A DNA stretch of 14,568 nucleotides from Pseudomonadota bacterium (GTDB taxonomy: Bacteria; Pseudomonadota; Alphaproteobacteria; Caulobacterales; Caulobacteraceae). Shown here in pieces: positions 14,056-14,568 of the stretch (position 1 is the stretch's first letter; every line of letters starts with the position of its first letter). The stretch is from NCBI GenBank assembly GCA_023428785.1, contig JAEYWU010000025.1, positions 1-14,568 on the forward strand, in the 5' to 3' direction. The translations under genes and the position numbers were made by a program. The notes beneath the pieces are model-generated. The model had not been told where the DNA came from. It worked only from the letters and a program-made list of their open reading frames with translations, and ran no database searches.

Positions 14056-14568
14056 TTAATCGACGACGCGATAGCGTCCGTAGCCGTCCGGGCAGACCCG
14101 CGCGCGGCGGTCGCCATATCGGCCATCGGGGATGGAGGCGTACTGGCAGCCGTAGCGATCAGGGCGGCCGTAGAGTTCGCGGACGGTCACATAGCCCGAG
14201 GTCGAGCCGTAGCCGTTGTTGTAGCCGTAGCGGCTGTCGTAGCGCGGATCGCGGTCATAGCCCTGGTAGCCGTACTGGTTGCCGTAGCTGCCGTACTGAC
14301 CGTATTGCGAGCCGTAGTAGCCGTACTGGTTGTTGTACTGGTTACCATATTGATTGCTGTAATAGTCGCTGTCGCAGGCGGCGTTCGAGCGGCCGACGCC
14401 GGCGCCGATGGCCGCGCCGAGCAGTCCGCCCAGCACACCGCCTTCGGTCCGCGCGCCGTCGGAGGCGATCGAGGAGCCGGCTGCGGCGCCGATGGCCGCG
14501 CCGATCAGGCCGCCCGCGGTCGAACCGCGGCGCTGGTCGCGTTCACATTGGTCGTAGTAGCCCTGGCC
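14056..14568 (-). CDS. Glycine-zipper protein with Tyr/Gly/Asn/Gln-rich middle (partial, 5' end outside window)
   Basis: The frame runs off the right edge; 170 residues are visible and the N-terminus, likely with a signal peptide, is missing. Two glycine-zipper segments appear: GGLIGAAIGAAAGSSIAS (about visible residues 19-36) and GGVLGGLLGAAIGAGVG (about 43-59), as in 17-kDa-antigen-like outer-membrane lipoproteins. A low-complexity stretch follows, with units such as NQYGNQYNNQYGYYGSQYGQ. The last 45 residues form a small region beginning YVTVRELYGRP, with two cysteines (in GCQYAS and ARVCPDGY) and ending RYRVVD. Starting at the GTG at 14436 would cut off the first zipper, so the true start is upstream. 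It is probably periplasmic or outer-membrane associated, by analogy with glycine-zipper families. Specific function unknown. Confidence 0.75.
   Translation of the reverse strand, partial: GQGYYDQCERDQRRGSTAGGLIGAAIGAAAGSSIASDGARTEGGVLGGLLGAAIGAGVGRSNAACDSDYYSNQYGNQYNNQYGYYGSQYGQYGSYGNQYGYQGYDRDPRYDSRYGYNNGYGSTSGYVTVRELYGRPDRYGCQYASIPDGRYGDRRARVCPDGYGRYRVVD
14206..14364 (-). repeat. Degenerate Tyr/Gly/Asn/Gln-coding tandem repeats
   Basis: Within the glycine-zipper gene, about 53 codons are dominated by TAC/TAT, GGC, CAG/CAA and AAC/AAT, giving repeated Asn-Gln-Tyr-Gly and Gly-Ser-Tyr-Gly units. At DNA level the plus strand shows recurrent GCCGTACTGGTTG-like words. Such tracts are prone to length change by slippage. 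Confidence 0.7.

Noticed and set aside
14056..14436. Calling the minus-strand glycine-zipper gene complete from GTG 14436
   Set aside because: The frame stays open to the window edge and the upstream part encodes another glycine zipper, so the gene is truncated by the window.

Overview
The window is high-GC alphaproteobacterial chromosome. A PopZ-type polar organizer gene next to a TolC-like export gene and valS, the alphaproteobacterial form of the PCMT-like gene, and codon use strongly biased to G/C at third positions point to Caulobacterales. Caulobacteraceae is likely, perhaps Brevundimonas; the genus is a guess from general resemblance.

Layout, left to right. (1) 56-1042: rplM and rpsI (ribosomal proteins L13 and S9), closed by a strong terminator at 1066-1096. 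(2) 1177-2634: a visibly less GC-rich gene for a predicted secreted protein that combines Asn-x-Gly beta-helix-like repeats, RTX calcium-binding repeats and a C-terminal Asp-Trp-Ile-Leu end. It looks like an accessory gene set between rpsI and argC. (3) 2704-3645: argC, arginine biosynthesis. (4) 3728-6783: hmgA, an unrecognised membrane-anchored coiled-coil gene, and fahA. HmgA and FahA perform two of the last three steps of tyrosine/homogentisate breakdown; the isomerase MaiA between them is not in the window. (5) 6834-6907, minus strand: tRNA-Cys. (6) 7046-9296: a PCMT-like gene whose SAM-binding motif has decayed, then a TolC/RsaF-like outer membrane export protein. (7) 9419-12786: popZ, a perfect terminator, and valS. 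(8) 12787-12958: intergenic DNA holding a dispersed-repeat-like sequence. (9) 12959-13973: tlyA overlapped by a small two-helix membrane protein gene. (10) 13990-14019: a hairpin between convergent transcription units. (11) 14056-14568, minus strand: the 3' part of a glycine-zipper protein with a Tyr/Gly/Asn/Gln-rich low-complexity middle.

Most of the window is core housekeeping. No CRISPR array, insertion sequence, phage gene, toxin-antitoxin pair or recognisable defence system was seen. The items that best repay a second look are the RTX/beta-helix protein, the PCMT-like protein without a recognisable SAM motif, the unknown gene between hmgA and fahA, and the prion-like glycine-zipper protein. 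No stretch longer than about 175 bases lacks a gene.
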